Shown: piece after piece, positions 1 through 7,109 of the stretch
Numbering within the stretch: the first letter of the stretch is position 1
Layout of the letters: the number at the start of each line of letters is the position of its first letter
Origin: Nitrospirota bacterium
GTDB taxonomy: Bacteria > Nitrospirota > Thermodesulfovibrionia > UBA6902 > BMS3Bbin08
Length of the DNA: 11,461 nt
Direction: 5' to 3'
Assembly: GCA_016208845.1 (NCBI GenBank)
Contig: JACQXH010000044.1
Location: forward strand, 1-11,461
The notes under the pieces: model-generated
The model's database searches: none
What the model was told of the DNA's origin: nothing
The model's input: only the letters and a program-made list of their open reading frames with translations
Position numbers and translations under genes: made by a program

Positions 1-1
1 A

Positions 2-30
2 ATGACACCAGAGGCGATATGTACTATAAT
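2..30 (+). promoter_or_regulatory. Candidate sigma70 promoter of the cox operon
   Basis: A -35-like hexamer ATGACA (2-7, one mismatch to TTGACA) is followed after exactly 17 bp by a perfect -10 TATAAT (25-30). Transcription would start near 37, giving a leader of under 20 nt that contains the strong Shine-Dalgarno AAAGGAGG (44-51) just before the first gene at 55. The match and spacing are visible directly; activity is inferred. It lies at the extreme edge of the window, so upstream operators cannot be seen. Confidence 0.7.
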
Positions 31-54
31 TTATCGGGTTGACAAAGGAGGCCA

Positions 55-834
55 ATGTATAAAATCTTTTTTATAGCCGCTTTTGCAGTGTTATTACCAA
101 TAAACAATTCCGTTGGGCATAACTCAGAAACAGCCGGGCAGGAGATAGACGTCGAGGAAAAGCTCGGCGAATATATTCCGCTTGATATCATCTTCTATGA
201 AGAAGACGGTAAACCCGTCGCCTTAAAACAACTCATCAATAAACCAACCATAATTACGCCGGTATATTTAAGCTGTACCCATACCTGCCCTCTTCTGTTA
301 TTAGGCGTTGCCGCCGTACTTGGCAAGTCAAAGATGAAGCCGGGCAAAGACTATCAGATCCTCACTGTCAGCTTTGATGAGAATGATTCGCCGCAGACAG
401 CGGCAGAAAAAAAACCGGGCTATCTGAAAGCAGCAAATATGCAGGTGCCGGAAGACTCATGGAGATTTCTTACCGGTAAATCAGAGAGCATCAATAAATT
501 TGCCGGCGCTACGGGATTTAAATACAAAAAAGAGCATATAGGCTTTTCGCATCCTGTAACATTGATATTTCTTTCGCCTGACGGAAAGATCGTAAGATAT
601 CTCTACGGAGTGACCTTTCTGCCGTTTGAATTTGAACTGGCCGTCACAGAGGCATCAAAAGGCACACCTGTCTCCATGGCAAGGAAAGCGCTTCAGTATT
701 GCATAAGCTATGATCCGCACAGCAGAAGATATGTCTTTAACACCCTTAAGATATTCGCAACTTTGATCATTACCGCCATAATCTCTTTCTTTATCTACCT
801 CATAATAAAAGGTAAAAAGGGGATTAGCCCGTGA
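55..834 (+). CDS. sco: Sco1/SenC-family copper chaperone for cytochrome oxidase
   Basis: A 259-residue membrane-anchored thioredoxin-fold protein expected to deliver copper to, or reduce, the CuA site of oxidase subunit II on the outer face of the inner membrane. The family hallmarks are present: the copper-binding CxxxCP motif (C74 and C78) and the distal conserved histidine (H166 in FSHP). Residues 1-20 form a hydrophobic signal or anchor, and a second hydrophobic helix lies near the C terminus (about 231-252) followed by a short basic tail. The pre-helix motif with C216 and YDPHS is typical of Sco proteins encoded in oxidase operons. The start is well fixed by AAAGGAGG four nucleotides upstream. 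Its stop overlaps the coxA start by 4 bp, implying translational coupling. It is the first gene of the operon, a position that fits a dedicated assembly factor. Confidence 0.93.
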   Translation: MYKIFFIAAFAVLLPINNSVGHNSETAGQEIDVEEKLGEYIPLDIIFYEEDGKPVALKQLINKPTIITPVYLSCTHTCPLLLLGVAAVLGKSKMKPGKDYQILTVSFDENDSPQTAAEKKPGYLKAANMQVPEDSWRFLTGKSESINKFAGATGFKYKKEHIGFSHPVTLIFLSPDGKIVRYLYGVTFLPFEFELAVTEASKGTPVSMARKALQYCISYDPHSRRYVFNTLKIFATLIITAIISFFIYLIIKGKKGISP

Positions 835-2435
835 CAGGTGCTCAAAGGGAAATGAGTTTTTACGAATCCGGCAACGGGCATACAGGAATACTGTCATGGG
901 TCCTTTCTACTGACCACAAACGGATAGGCCTGCTCTACCTTTTCTCCATGTTCAGCTTCTTTTTTGTTGCCGTTATATTGGGCCTGCTCATGAGGCTTGA
1001 ACTTATTGCCCCGGGTCCATCTATCATGACAGCTGAATCATATAATGCCATGTTCACGGTCCATGGGGTGATAATGATATTCCTCTTCATTATTCCCGGT
1101 ATTCCGGCCGGCCTTGGAAATTTCATGCTCCCTCTGCAGATAGGCGCAAGGGATATGGCATTCCCAAGGATAAATCTCATGTCCTGGTGGTTCTATATGA
1201 CCGGCGCCATAGTCATCATCGTTTCCCTCTTTACCGGCGGCGGGCCTCCTGACACAGGCTGGACGTTCTATGTCCCTTACAGTATCAGGACAGGAACAAA
1301 TGTCACCCTTGCCGTTTTCGGAGTTTTTCTACTCGGCATCTCATCTACACTCACAGGGCTGAATCTTGTGACAACCATACACCGCTTAAGAGCGCCGGGC
1401 CTGAAGTGGTTCAGGATGCCGCTTTTTGTCTGGTCGCTCTATGCCACAGGATGGGTGCAGATACTTGCAACACCTGTTCTCGGCATCACACTCCTGTTAT
1501 TGATGATGGAGAGGCTCTTTGGCTTTGGATTCTTTGATCCTGCCAGGGGAGGCGACCCTTTATTGTTTGAACATCTTTTCTGGATATATTCTCACCCGGC
1601 TGTCTATATCATGATCCTGCCTGCAATGGGCATTGTTACAGAAATAATTCCCGTCTTTGCGAGGAGGACAATATTCGGCTACAAGGCAATTGCTTTTTCA
1701 AGCCTTTCAATAGCGTCAGTCGGTTATCTCGTATGGGGGCATCATATGTTCACAAGCGGGATGAGCGACATTTCAAGGGTCATATTCTCTTTCCTGACAT
1801 TTATCGTTGCAGTGCCAAGCGGGATAAAGGTCTTTAACTGGATAGCAAGTATGTACAAAGGTTCAATAAAATTGAGCTCACCGCTTTTGTTTACCGTCAG
1901 TTTCATATTTCTTTTTTCCCTCGGCGGACTCACAGGGCTTATAATCGGCGCTCTCGCGACAAATATTTTCGTACACGGCACATATTTTATAGTGGCTCAC
2001 TTTCATTATATGATGTTTGGTGGAACGGCCTTTGCTTTTTTCGCCGGTATCCATTACTGGTTCCCCAAGATCTTTGGAAAAATGTACAGAGAAAAACCTG
2101 CAATTACCTCCTGTATAGTCTTATTTGCCGGTTTTAACGTCCTGTACTTTCCCATGTTCATTCTGGGACTGGAAGGCATGCCGCGGAGATACTATGATTA
2201 TCTGCCGCGTTTTCATACAGGCCATCTCATATCAACGGTCGGCTCATGGATACTCGCCGCAGGGCTGATGATCATGTTTTACAACCTTATCAGATCAATT
2301 TTCATAGGGGAGGTCGCAGGCAGTAACCCCTGGGGCGGAAGCACCCTGGAGTGGACCACATCATCACCGCCTCCGCATGAAAATTTCACAGAGATCCCGG
2401 TAGTAACAGAAGGCCCGTACAGGTTCAGGAAATGA
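831..2435 (+). CDS. coxA: Cytochrome c oxidase subunit I, A2-type (caa3)
   Basis: The catalytic subunit (534 aa, about 12 membrane helices) of a heme-copper oxygen reductase, reducing O2 to water and pumping protons. Visible ligands are H78 and H392 for the low-spin heme, H390 for the high-spin heme, and H255, H304 and H305 for CuB. Y259 is the tyrosine expected to crosslink to H255. K333 (SGIKVF) is the K-channel lysine and D108 (ARDMAFPR) the D-channel entrance aspartate. The helix VI motif reads YSHPAVY (253-259): the D-channel glutamate of A1 enzymes (HPEVY) is alanine and the Tyr-Ser pair replaces it, which defines the A2 subfamily. HGTY (382-385) has Gly where many enzymes have Asp. The GTG start at 831 lies in a GTGA overlap with the sco stop and has AAAAGGGG upstream. 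ATG 852 is a less likely alternative because its purine stretch lies too close. Confidence 0.96.
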   Translation: MTGAQREMSFYESGNGHTGILSWVLSTDHKRIGLLYLFSMFSFFFVAVILGLLMRLELIAPGPSIMTAESYNAMFTVHGVIMIFLFIIPGIPAGLGNFMLPLQIGARDMAFPRINLMSWWFYMTGAIVIIVSLFTGGGPPDTGWTFYVPYSIRTGTNVTLAVFGVFLLGISSTLTGLNLVTTIHRLRAPGLKWFRMPLFVWSLYATGWVQILATPVLGITLLLLMMERLFGFGFFDPARGGDPLLFEHLFWIYSHPAVYIMILPAMGIVTEIIPVFARRTIFGYKAIAFSSLSIASVGYLVWGHHMFTSGMSDISRVIFSFLTFIVAVPSGIKVFNWIASMYKGSIKLSSPLLFTVSFIFLFSLGGLTGLIIGALATNIFVHGTYFIVAHFHYMMFGGTAFAFFAGIHYWFPKIFGKMYREKPAITSCIVLFAGFNVLYFPMFILGLEGMPRRYYDYLPRFHTGHLISTVGSWILAAGLMIMFYNLIRSIFIGEVAGSNPWGGSTLEWTTSSPPPHENFTEIPVVTEGPYRFRK

Positions 2436-2477
2436 AGTTCATTAGTCAAGAGGCTTTTGCCCCTTGACCCATGAACT
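2436..2477. repeat. 42-bp imperfect palindrome between coxA and coxC
   Basis: Starts on the base after the coxA stop codon. Arms are AGTTCAT/ATGAACT (7 bp, perfect), a symmetric 2x2 internal loop, GTCAAG/CTTGAC (6 bp), an A-C mismatch, then GGC/GCC around a TTTT tetraloop, so 16 of 19 arm positions pair. It occupies most of the 51-nt gap, the only sizeable gap in the operon, and ends 9 nt before the coxC ATG, which has no recognisable Shine-Dalgarno. There is no T-tract, so it is not a typical intrinsic terminator. It could be an mRNA stability or processing hairpin, a translation modulator, or one copy of a dispersed palindromic repeat. Confidence 0.75.
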
Positions 2478-2486
2478 ATTGATATT

Positions 2487-3101
2487 ATGAATAAAGAACA
2501 TTCTCTCAATAAAAAAACAGACTATACAGGTTCAAAACAGGGTATGTGGATGTTTCTTTTTACTGAATTGCTGCTTTTTACCGGGATGTTCCTCTTATAT
2601 TCTGTCTTCCGGTCCAGGTATCAGCAGGAGTTTCACGCGGCCTCTTCTGAATTAAGCAGGACCATAGGGACATTGAACACAGTCATACTGCTTACAAGCA
2701 GCCTGACAATGGCGCTTTCAGTAAACGCCATAAGAAAAGACAAGAATAAAATCTCACTCATCTTTCAGGGCCTGACCGTGTTCTTCGGCCTTTTTTTTCT
2801 CGCAAATAAATTCTTTGAATGGAGCGCAAAGATCCATCATGGCATATACCCGAACTCACCTGGACTCCTGGCGCACGGCAAGGGAGAGACGATGTTTTAC
2901 GGGCTTTATTATCTAATGACAGGAATTCACGGCCTGCATGTCCTGGCAGGGATTGTCCTTTTATTGATCATGATGGTATTAACGAAAAAAGGCAGTCTTA
3001 ACAGTGATTCATTCGTCAGGCTTGAGAATTCAGGTCTTTACTGGCATCTTGTTGATGTGATCTGGGTATATCTCTTCCCGGTGTTCTATCTCATAAGTTA
3101 A
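2487..3101 (+). CDS. coxC: Cytochrome c oxidase subunit III
   Basis: A 204-residue integral membrane protein with five predicted helices (about 20-42, 59-82, 92-113, 137-166 and 183-203), the short form lacking the two N-terminal helices of the seven-helix version. It stabilises subunit I in the caa3 complex. Family features seen are GMWMFLFTE with E27 in the first helix, KFFEW with E111, the GIHGLHVLAG segment (H148, H151), and the C-terminal segment YWHLVDVIWVYLFP with H187. The ATG at 2487 has no convincing Shine-Dalgarno and lies just after a 42-bp palindrome. An upstream ATG at 2471 runs into a stop after three codons, so 2487 is the first usable start. Expression may depend on coupling to coxA or on the hairpin. 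Confidence 0.94.
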   Translation: MNKEHSLNKKTDYTGSKQGMWMFLFTELLLFTGMFLLYSVFRSRYQQEFHAASSELSRTIGTLNTVILLTSSLTMALSVNAIRKDKNKISLIFQGLTVFFGLFFLANKFFEWSAKIHHGIYPNSPGLLAHGKGETMFYGLYYLMTGIHGLHVLAGIVLLLIMMVLTKKGSLNSDSFVRLENSGLYWHLVDVIWVYLFPVFYLIS

Positions 3102-3111
3102 TGAGCGTTTT

Positions 3112-3408
3112 ATGAATATAAACAATAATAACAATATCGGATATAAGACTTATCTTGCGGTCTGGTGCTGTCTTATGATACTGACTGCAGCAACCGTTAT
3201 GGCTGCAGGTATGGGTTTTGGGAGATATGGTTCTCTCGCATCCGTATTGATCGCGTCTGCGAAGGCAGGCCTGATACTTTTATTTTTCATGCATCTTAAA
3301 TATGAGACGTTTGTTTTTAAGCTAATGCTCCTGGCAGCGATCCTGACTATGGCTGTCATAATAGGGCTTACTTTTTTCGATGTAGGATTCAGGGACGGCG
3401 GAAGGTAG
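3112..3408 (+). CDS. coxD: Prokaryotic cytochrome c oxidase subunit IV
   Basis: A 98-residue small membrane subunit with three predicted helices (about 15-33, 40-60 and 67-89). The segment SAKAGLILLFFMHLKYE (49-65) is the conserved core of the prokaryotic COX4 family (PF03626), containing K51 and H61. It is not catalytic and is thought to aid assembly or stability of the CuB centre and subunits I and III. It lies 10 nt after coxC and 3 nt before coxB, as expected for a caa3-type operon. The N terminus is asparagine-rich (MNINNNNNIG). The start has only a weak purine stretch (TGAG) upstream, so the exact first codon is a little less certain than the identity. Confidence 0.9.
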   Translation: MNINNNNNIGYKTYLAVWCCLMILTAATVMAAGMGFGRYGSLASVLIASAKAGLILLFFMHLKYETFVFKLMLLAAILTMAVIIGLTFFDVGFRDGGR

Positions 3409-3411
3409 ATC

Positions 3412-4323
3412 ATGAACCAGGCATTTTCAAATCAGACGGGAAATGTCGACAACATATTCCTTTTCATAACCGTGATATCTGTCGTCATGCTCGCAATCGT
3501 CACATCTCTGATGATTATTTTCCTTATAAAATTCAGCCGCAGGAAAAACCCCGTTGCAACAGATATCGAGGGCAATCTCCCCCTCGAGATCGCATGGATA
3601 GTCATCCCCACAATCCTGGTACTTGCAATGTTTTATTATGGATGGGTCGGATTCAAGGAAATGAGGACCCCTCCGGAAGACGCGATGCCGGTAAAAGTAT
3701 CAGCCAGAATGTGGTCCTGGGCATTCACCTATGAGAATGGCCGCAGGAGCGGAGAACTGCTTGTTCCTCTTAACAAACCTGTCAAGCTGATCATAACCTC
3801 TGAGGATGTGCTGCACAGCCTCTTTATCCCTGCCTTCAGGATAAAAGAAGACGCCGTGCCGGGGATGGAGACCTACCTGTGGTTCCTCCCTGACAGGACC
3901 GGCTCTTATGACTTATTCTGCAGTGAATACTGCGGGACCGGTCATTCCTCCATGATATCAAAGGTCGTTGTTATGCCGCAGGAGGATTTTTATGCATGGT
4001 ATAAGAAAGAAGAAAAGGGCGGGGCTAAGGGGAAAAGCGGCCTGGAAATTTTAACGGAAAATGGCTGCCTCGAATGCCATACCATTGATGGAAGTAAAAA
4101 TATAGGGCCGGGCCTCAAGGGCATATTCGGGAAAAGGGTTACCGTAGTAACGCGAGGACAGGAGCGCGGGATCACTATTGATGAAGGATATCTGAAAAGA
4201 TCACTTGTTGAGCCGGGTGCTGATGTTGTCAAAGGCTATTCAGATATAATGCCTTCACAGAAAGAGGTTCTTCCCGAAAAAGAAATAAATACGATTGTCG
4301 ATTATATCAAGGACTTAAAATGA
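3412..4323 (+). CDS. coxB: Cytochrome c oxidase subunit II with fused cytochrome c domain (caa3)
   Basis: A 303-residue electron-entry subunit. Two N-terminal helices (about 15-40 and 60-80) anchor a periplasmic cupredoxin domain holding the binuclear CuA site: H135 (VLHSLF), then C170, E172, C174, H178 and M181 in CSEYCGTGHSSM. A linker rich in Lys and Gly leads to a C-terminal class I cytochrome c domain with one CLECH motif (C219, C222, H223) and M280 (DIMPS) as the likely sixth ligand. The fusion marks a caa3-type oxidase that carries its own cytochrome c. There is no separate cleavable signal peptide or lipobox in view. GGAAGG upstream supports the ATG at 3412. The last codons overlap ctaB by 4 bp (ATGA). 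Subunit II placed after I, III and IV is unusual, since it is commonly first. Confidence 0.95.
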   Translation: MNQAFSNQTGNVDNIFLFITVISVVMLAIVTSLMIIFLIKFSRRKNPVATDIEGNLPLEIAWIVIPTILVLAMFYYGWVGFKEMRTPPEDAMPVKVSARMWSWAFTYENGRRSGELLVPLNKPVKLIITSEDVLHSLFIPAFRIKEDAVPGMETYLWFLPDRTGSYDLFCSEYCGTGHSSMISKVVVMPQEDFYAWYKKEEKGGAKGKSGLEILTENGCLECHTIDGSKNIGPGLKGIFGKRVTVVTRGQERGITIDEGYLKRSLVEPGADVVKGYSDIMPSQKEVLPEKEINTIVDYIKDLK

Positions 4324-5213
4324 TCCTTCAGCAAAAGTATGTAATTAAGACATATCTTGAACTGTGCAGGTTAAAGCTCTCGTCTTTTTCCGCCCTCTCT
4401 GCTGTGACCGGTTTTATGCTTGCAGCTCCGGGGTTAACGGCAAAAATGCTGCATATGTCAGCTGGTGTTTATTTGCTCGCCTGCGGTTCCTCTGCACTAA
4501 ACCAGTTTCAGGAAAGACAGACCGATGCGCTTATGCAGAGGACAAAACACCGGCCTATTCCCTCTGGAAGGATCAAACCGCTTAATGCCCTGTTTTTTTC
4601 TTTCGGGCTCCTGCTCACAGGATCTGCAGAGCTTGCTTTAACTGATAACCCTTATGGCCTGCTGTTGGGACTATTTGCGGTGATATTATACAATTGTGTT
4701 TATACATATCTTAAAAGAAGAACCGCCTTTGCATCAGTGCCTTGCGCTGTTATCGGCGCTTTGCCTCCTGCGATAGGGTGGACTGAGGGAGGCGGGCAAT
4801 TTGCAGACCCCCGGTTATGGGCCGCCTGTTTTTTGTTTTATACGTGGCAGATTACGCATTTCTGGCTGCTGTTTTTATCCAATGGCTCTGATTATGAGAA
4901 GGCGGGTTTCCCGTCCGTGACAAGCCTGTTCGCAGACAGACAGCTTGAGAGGATAGTCTTTATCTGGATCCTTGCAACAGCGTCGATGTGCCTTATGACC
5001 CCGCTCTACGGACTGGTGAAATTAAATGCTGTCAGCATATTATTGATCGCGGTAACGCTGTGGCTCATTGGGAATGGGGTGAAACTCCTGAGGAGAACGG
5101 GAAGGGATTTATCTTATGGGTCCGCTTTCAACAGACTGAATGCCTATATTTTATTTATCATGTTTCTCTTCAGCGCCGATAAACTGTGTTCATTCCTGTT
5201 CATCCGTGAATAA
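4320..5213 (+). CDS. ctaB: Protoheme IX farnesyltransferase (heme O synthase)
   Basis: A UbiA-superfamily prenyltransferase (297 aa, about 8-9 helices) that adds farnesyl to heme b to form heme O, the precursor of heme A for the oxidase encoded upstream. The first prenyl-diphosphate/Mg motif is seen as N61 through D69, followed by MQRTKHRPIPSGR (72-84), diagnostic for the CyoE/CtaB group. A central GALPPAIGW (146-154) and the second motif region DYEKAGFPSV (191-200) also match the family. The start ATG overlaps the coxB stop by 4 bp, with AAGGA (4309-4313) inside coxB as ribosome binding site. No heme A synthase (ctaA) accompanies it in the window, so heme A formation must rely on a gene elsewhere, or the oxidase uses heme O. 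Confidence 0.94.
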   Translation: MILQQKYVIKTYLELCRLKLSSFSALSAVTGFMLAAPGLTAKMLHMSAGVYLLACGSSALNQFQERQTDALMQRTKHRPIPSGRIKPLNALFFSFGLLLTGSAELALTDNPYGLLLGLFAVILYNCVYTYLKRRTAFASVPCAVIGALPPAIGWTEGGGQFADPRLWAACFLFYTWQITHFWLLFLSNGSDYEKAGFPSVTSLFADRQLERIVFIWILATASMCLMTPLYGLVKLNAVSILLIAVTLWLIGNGVKLLRRTGRDLSYGSAFNRLNAYILFIMFLFSADKLCSFLFIRE

Positions 5214-5908
5214 TGCATCATATGGAAAGAGAACTGAAAATCATAAAGCCGGAAGATCTCTTGAAGAAAGGAATGGCCGAGACAGGTCTTTCCTTGTCCT
5301 CTGAACAAATGAGTGCGTTCCTGACCTTTCTGAATGAATTAAAGAAATGGAACAGGGCCTATAACCTGACGGCTTTAAAAACAGACGAGGACATAATCAT
5401 CAGGCATTTTCTCGATTCAGCCCTTTACCTGAAAGTTATACCATCCAATGCCCGACGGATTGCTGATGCTGGTGCAGGAGCAGGTTTTCCGGGGATACCA
5501 ATTAAAATATTAAGGCCCGAACTGGAAGTAACGCTCATTGAATCATCAAGAAAGAAATCTGCATTCCTGAGGCATATTATAAGGATATTGAACTTGGACG
5601 GGATAGATGTTTTAAACTGCCGGATAGAAACTCTTGGAAAAGATCATGGATATAAATATGACGTGATAGTATCAAGGGCTGCCTTCAGGATCAGGGACTT
5701 TGTAAAACAGGCTTGCCCCTGTTTGAAAAATTGCGGGTGGCTTGTGCTTAGCAAGGGTCCAAATATTTCCGAGGAAATAGATTTTTTAAGCAAATCGCAG
5801 TTTGAGAAAAAAATTGAAGTCGTTAAACTGCCTCTGTCAGGCATGGAGAGGACACTCCTGATGTTCAGGTGTCCCAAAAACAACTCTATGCGCCCCAAAA
5901 TTCATTGA
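5213..5908 (+). CDS. rsmG: 16S rRNA (guanine-527-N7) methyltransferase RsmG/GidB
   Basis: A 231-residue cytoplasmic SAM-dependent methyltransferase that makes m7G527 in the 530 loop of 16S rRNA; in other bacteria its loss gives low-level streptomycin resistance. The SAM-binding motif ADAGAGAGFPGIPIKI (84-99) corresponds to the family DVGSGAGFPG. It is preceded by YNLTALKTDEDIIIRHFLDS (50-69), a signature of RsmG, and followed by the acidic beta2 end E110 and VSRAAF (153-158). The stop of ctaB and this start share one base (TAATG). An internal ATG at 5222 is a possible alternative because the Shine-Dalgarno is weak at both. It is out of its frequent mnmG/parAB context and appears to be the last gene of the oxidase operon. 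Confidence 0.95.
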   Translation: MHHMERELKIIKPEDLLKKGMAETGLSLSSEQMSAFLTFLNELKKWNRAYNLTALKTDEDIIIRHFLDSALYLKVIPSNARRIADAGAGAGFPGIPIKILRPELEVTLIESSRKKSAFLRHIIRILNLDGIDVLNCRIETLGKDHGYKYDVIVSRAAFRIRDFVKQACPCLKNCGWLVLSKGPNISEEIDFLSKSQFEKKIEVVKLPLSGMERTLLMFRCPKNNSMRPKIH

Positions 5909-5912
5909 AGGA

Positions 5913-5934
5913 CCTATAAGTGCGATTTTATAGG
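5913..5934. other. Hairpin downstream of rsmG
   Basis: Perfect 7-bp stem CCTATAA/TTATAGG with an 8-nt loop, starting 5 nt after the rsmG stop. It is followed by AT-rich sequence without a clear T run, so it is a weak candidate for ending the oxidase transcript rather than a standard intrinsic terminator. It marks the boundary between the oxidase operon and the next transcription unit. Confidence 0.4.
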
Positions 5935-5952
5935 AATATTACAATTAATTAT

Positions 5953-5981
5953 TTCACAAATTTATTTTTATTTGCTAAGAT
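5953..5981 (+). promoter_or_regulatory. Candidate extended -10 promoter of the multiheme bc module
   Basis: TTCACA (5953-5958, one mismatch to TTGACA) lies 17 bp upstream of TAAGAT (5976-5981), which is preceded by the extended -10 dinucleotide TG (TGC-TAAGAT). Transcription would begin near 5988, leaving about 58 nt of leader before the octaheme gene. That leader contains the strong GGAAGGAG (6033-6040) six nt before the ATG. The region is AT-rich, consistent with a promoter. Hexamers and spacing are observed; use in vivo is inferred. Confidence 0.55.
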
Positions 5982-6046
5982 GAATTTTACGTAGTCATTT
6001 TTCTGAACTTTCTCACACCGTCAGTTTTAGGGGGAAGGAGTTTAAG

Positions 6047-7105
6047 ATGCTAAAAAAAAGTATCAACAAGAATGTCCCCGCCTTTACGTTATTTTTAACC
6101 CTCGTTTTTTCTCTGCTTCCTGCTTCCATTTCTTTTGCAGCTGATGTGGGCAACTGTCTTCTCTGTCATAAATATCCCGGCCTGAGCAGGGTTGATGAAA
6201 AAGGCAAATTAAGACTCCTGTTTATTAATGAAGACATATTTAATACCAGCGTGCATGCGAAGGTTAAATGCGAGGGGTGTCATACGGACATTCAGAAAAT
6301 ACCTCATGACCCGGCCAAAAAAGTAGACTGCCTTTCTGAGTGCCATATTACAGAACCGTCTACTGAACAGAAGTTCTCCCATAAAGACGTTGAAACAAGC
6401 ATTGTAAACAGCGTACACAGCAAGGTCGATAAAAACGGAGTCGAGAAAAAATTTTCCGAGGATATTCCGACATGCAAGGAATGCCACGACGAACCATTGT
6501 ACAGGCCCATGTCTTTTTTCAAAACGATCCGTTCGGGAATCTCTGAAGAGGCAATGAGCAGATGCAAGTCCTGTCATAAAAAAGATGACTTCATCTTCAG
6601 GTTCTACAGCCATGTTACGTCGAGACTGCACCGCACCAAGAATCCGCTAAATATTGCGGAGATGTGCGGCAGATGTCATGACAATGCTGAACTTGTGGCA
6701 AGGCATAAACTGTCGACACGGGCCGCTTTCTCATACGGTGAGACCTTTCATGGAAAGGCCGCCCGCTTCCTCGATGAGAGGATCCCGGACTGTCTTGACT
6801 GTCATATAAATAAAGGGGAATCTGTCCATCAGATCCTGAGCAGCACTGACCCCAAGGCTTCTATTAATGAGAACAATAGAGGGAAGATCTGTGCTACAAC
6901 AGATTGCCATCCTCAGGCATCGCCAAGGCTTGCCAAATATTCGGTCCATGCTGAGTTCAATCTGGAACAGAGCCCTGTACAATATTTCTTCACCTTCTTT
7001 TTCATTGTCCTGACAGGCGGCACATTGCTGCCTTTAATGGGGATTATATTCCTTGATCTATTAAGAAGGCTGTTCCCTAACGCTGTGATAAAACGGAGGA
7101 AATAA
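6047..7105 (+). CDS. Membrane-anchored octaheme cytochrome c
   Basis: A 352-residue periplasmic electron-transfer protein. A cleavable-type signal covers about 1-32 (cleavage near SFAAD). Eight covalent heme sites can be read: CxxCH at C37, C75, C143, C173, C207 and C249, one CxxxCH (C95-C99-H100), and one CxxxxCH (C282-C287-H288). Additional histidines (for example H70, H111, H124, H189, H195, H220, H235, H261, H301) could supply distal ligands. A C-terminal hydrophobic helix (about 310-336) followed by a basic tail (RRLFPNAVIKRRK) anchors it with the tail in the cytoplasm. The ribosome binding site is strong. The gene is followed 4 nt later by a cytochrome b gene, suggesting a bc-type complex resembling in concept Geobacter CbcL or CbcBA. 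No enzymatic active site is identified; an electron-conducting role is inferred. Confidence 0.88.
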   Translation: MLKKSINKNVPAFTLFLTLVFSLLPASISFAADVGNCLLCHKYPGLSRVDEKGKLRLLFINEDIFNTSVHAKVKCEGCHTDIQKIPHDPAKKVDCLSECHITEPSTEQKFSHKDVETSIVNSVHSKVDKNGVEKKFSEDIPTCKECHDEPLYRPMSFFKTIRSGISEEAMSRCKSCHKKDDFIFRFYSHVTSRLHRTKNPLNIAEMCGRCHDNAELVARHKLSTRAAFSYGETFHGKAARFLDERIPDCLDCHINKGESVHQILSSTDPKASINENNRGKICATTDCHPQASPRLAKYSVHAEFNLEQSPVQYFFTFFFIVLTGGTLLPLMGIIFLDLLRRLFPNAVIKRRK

Positions 7106-7109
7106 ATCA

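Noticed and set aside
39..44. Consensus TTGACA at 39-44 (and another at 8968-8973) as -35 elements
   Set aside because: Neither has a -10-like hexamer 16-18 bp downstream; better promoter pairs overlap or lie upstream.
5909..6046. Possible cyclic dinucleotide (GEMM) riboswitch before the multiheme genes, as known for Geobacter cytochromes
   Set aside because: Neither this leader nor 8825-8996 shows the conserved GEMM core elements; only a simple promoter and Shine-Dalgarno are visible here.
6209..6631. Long minus-strand open frame opposite the octaheme cytochrome
   Set aside because: It is the mirror of a clearly coding, heme-motif-rich + strand gene, has no recognisable domain, and has no supporting ribosome binding site.
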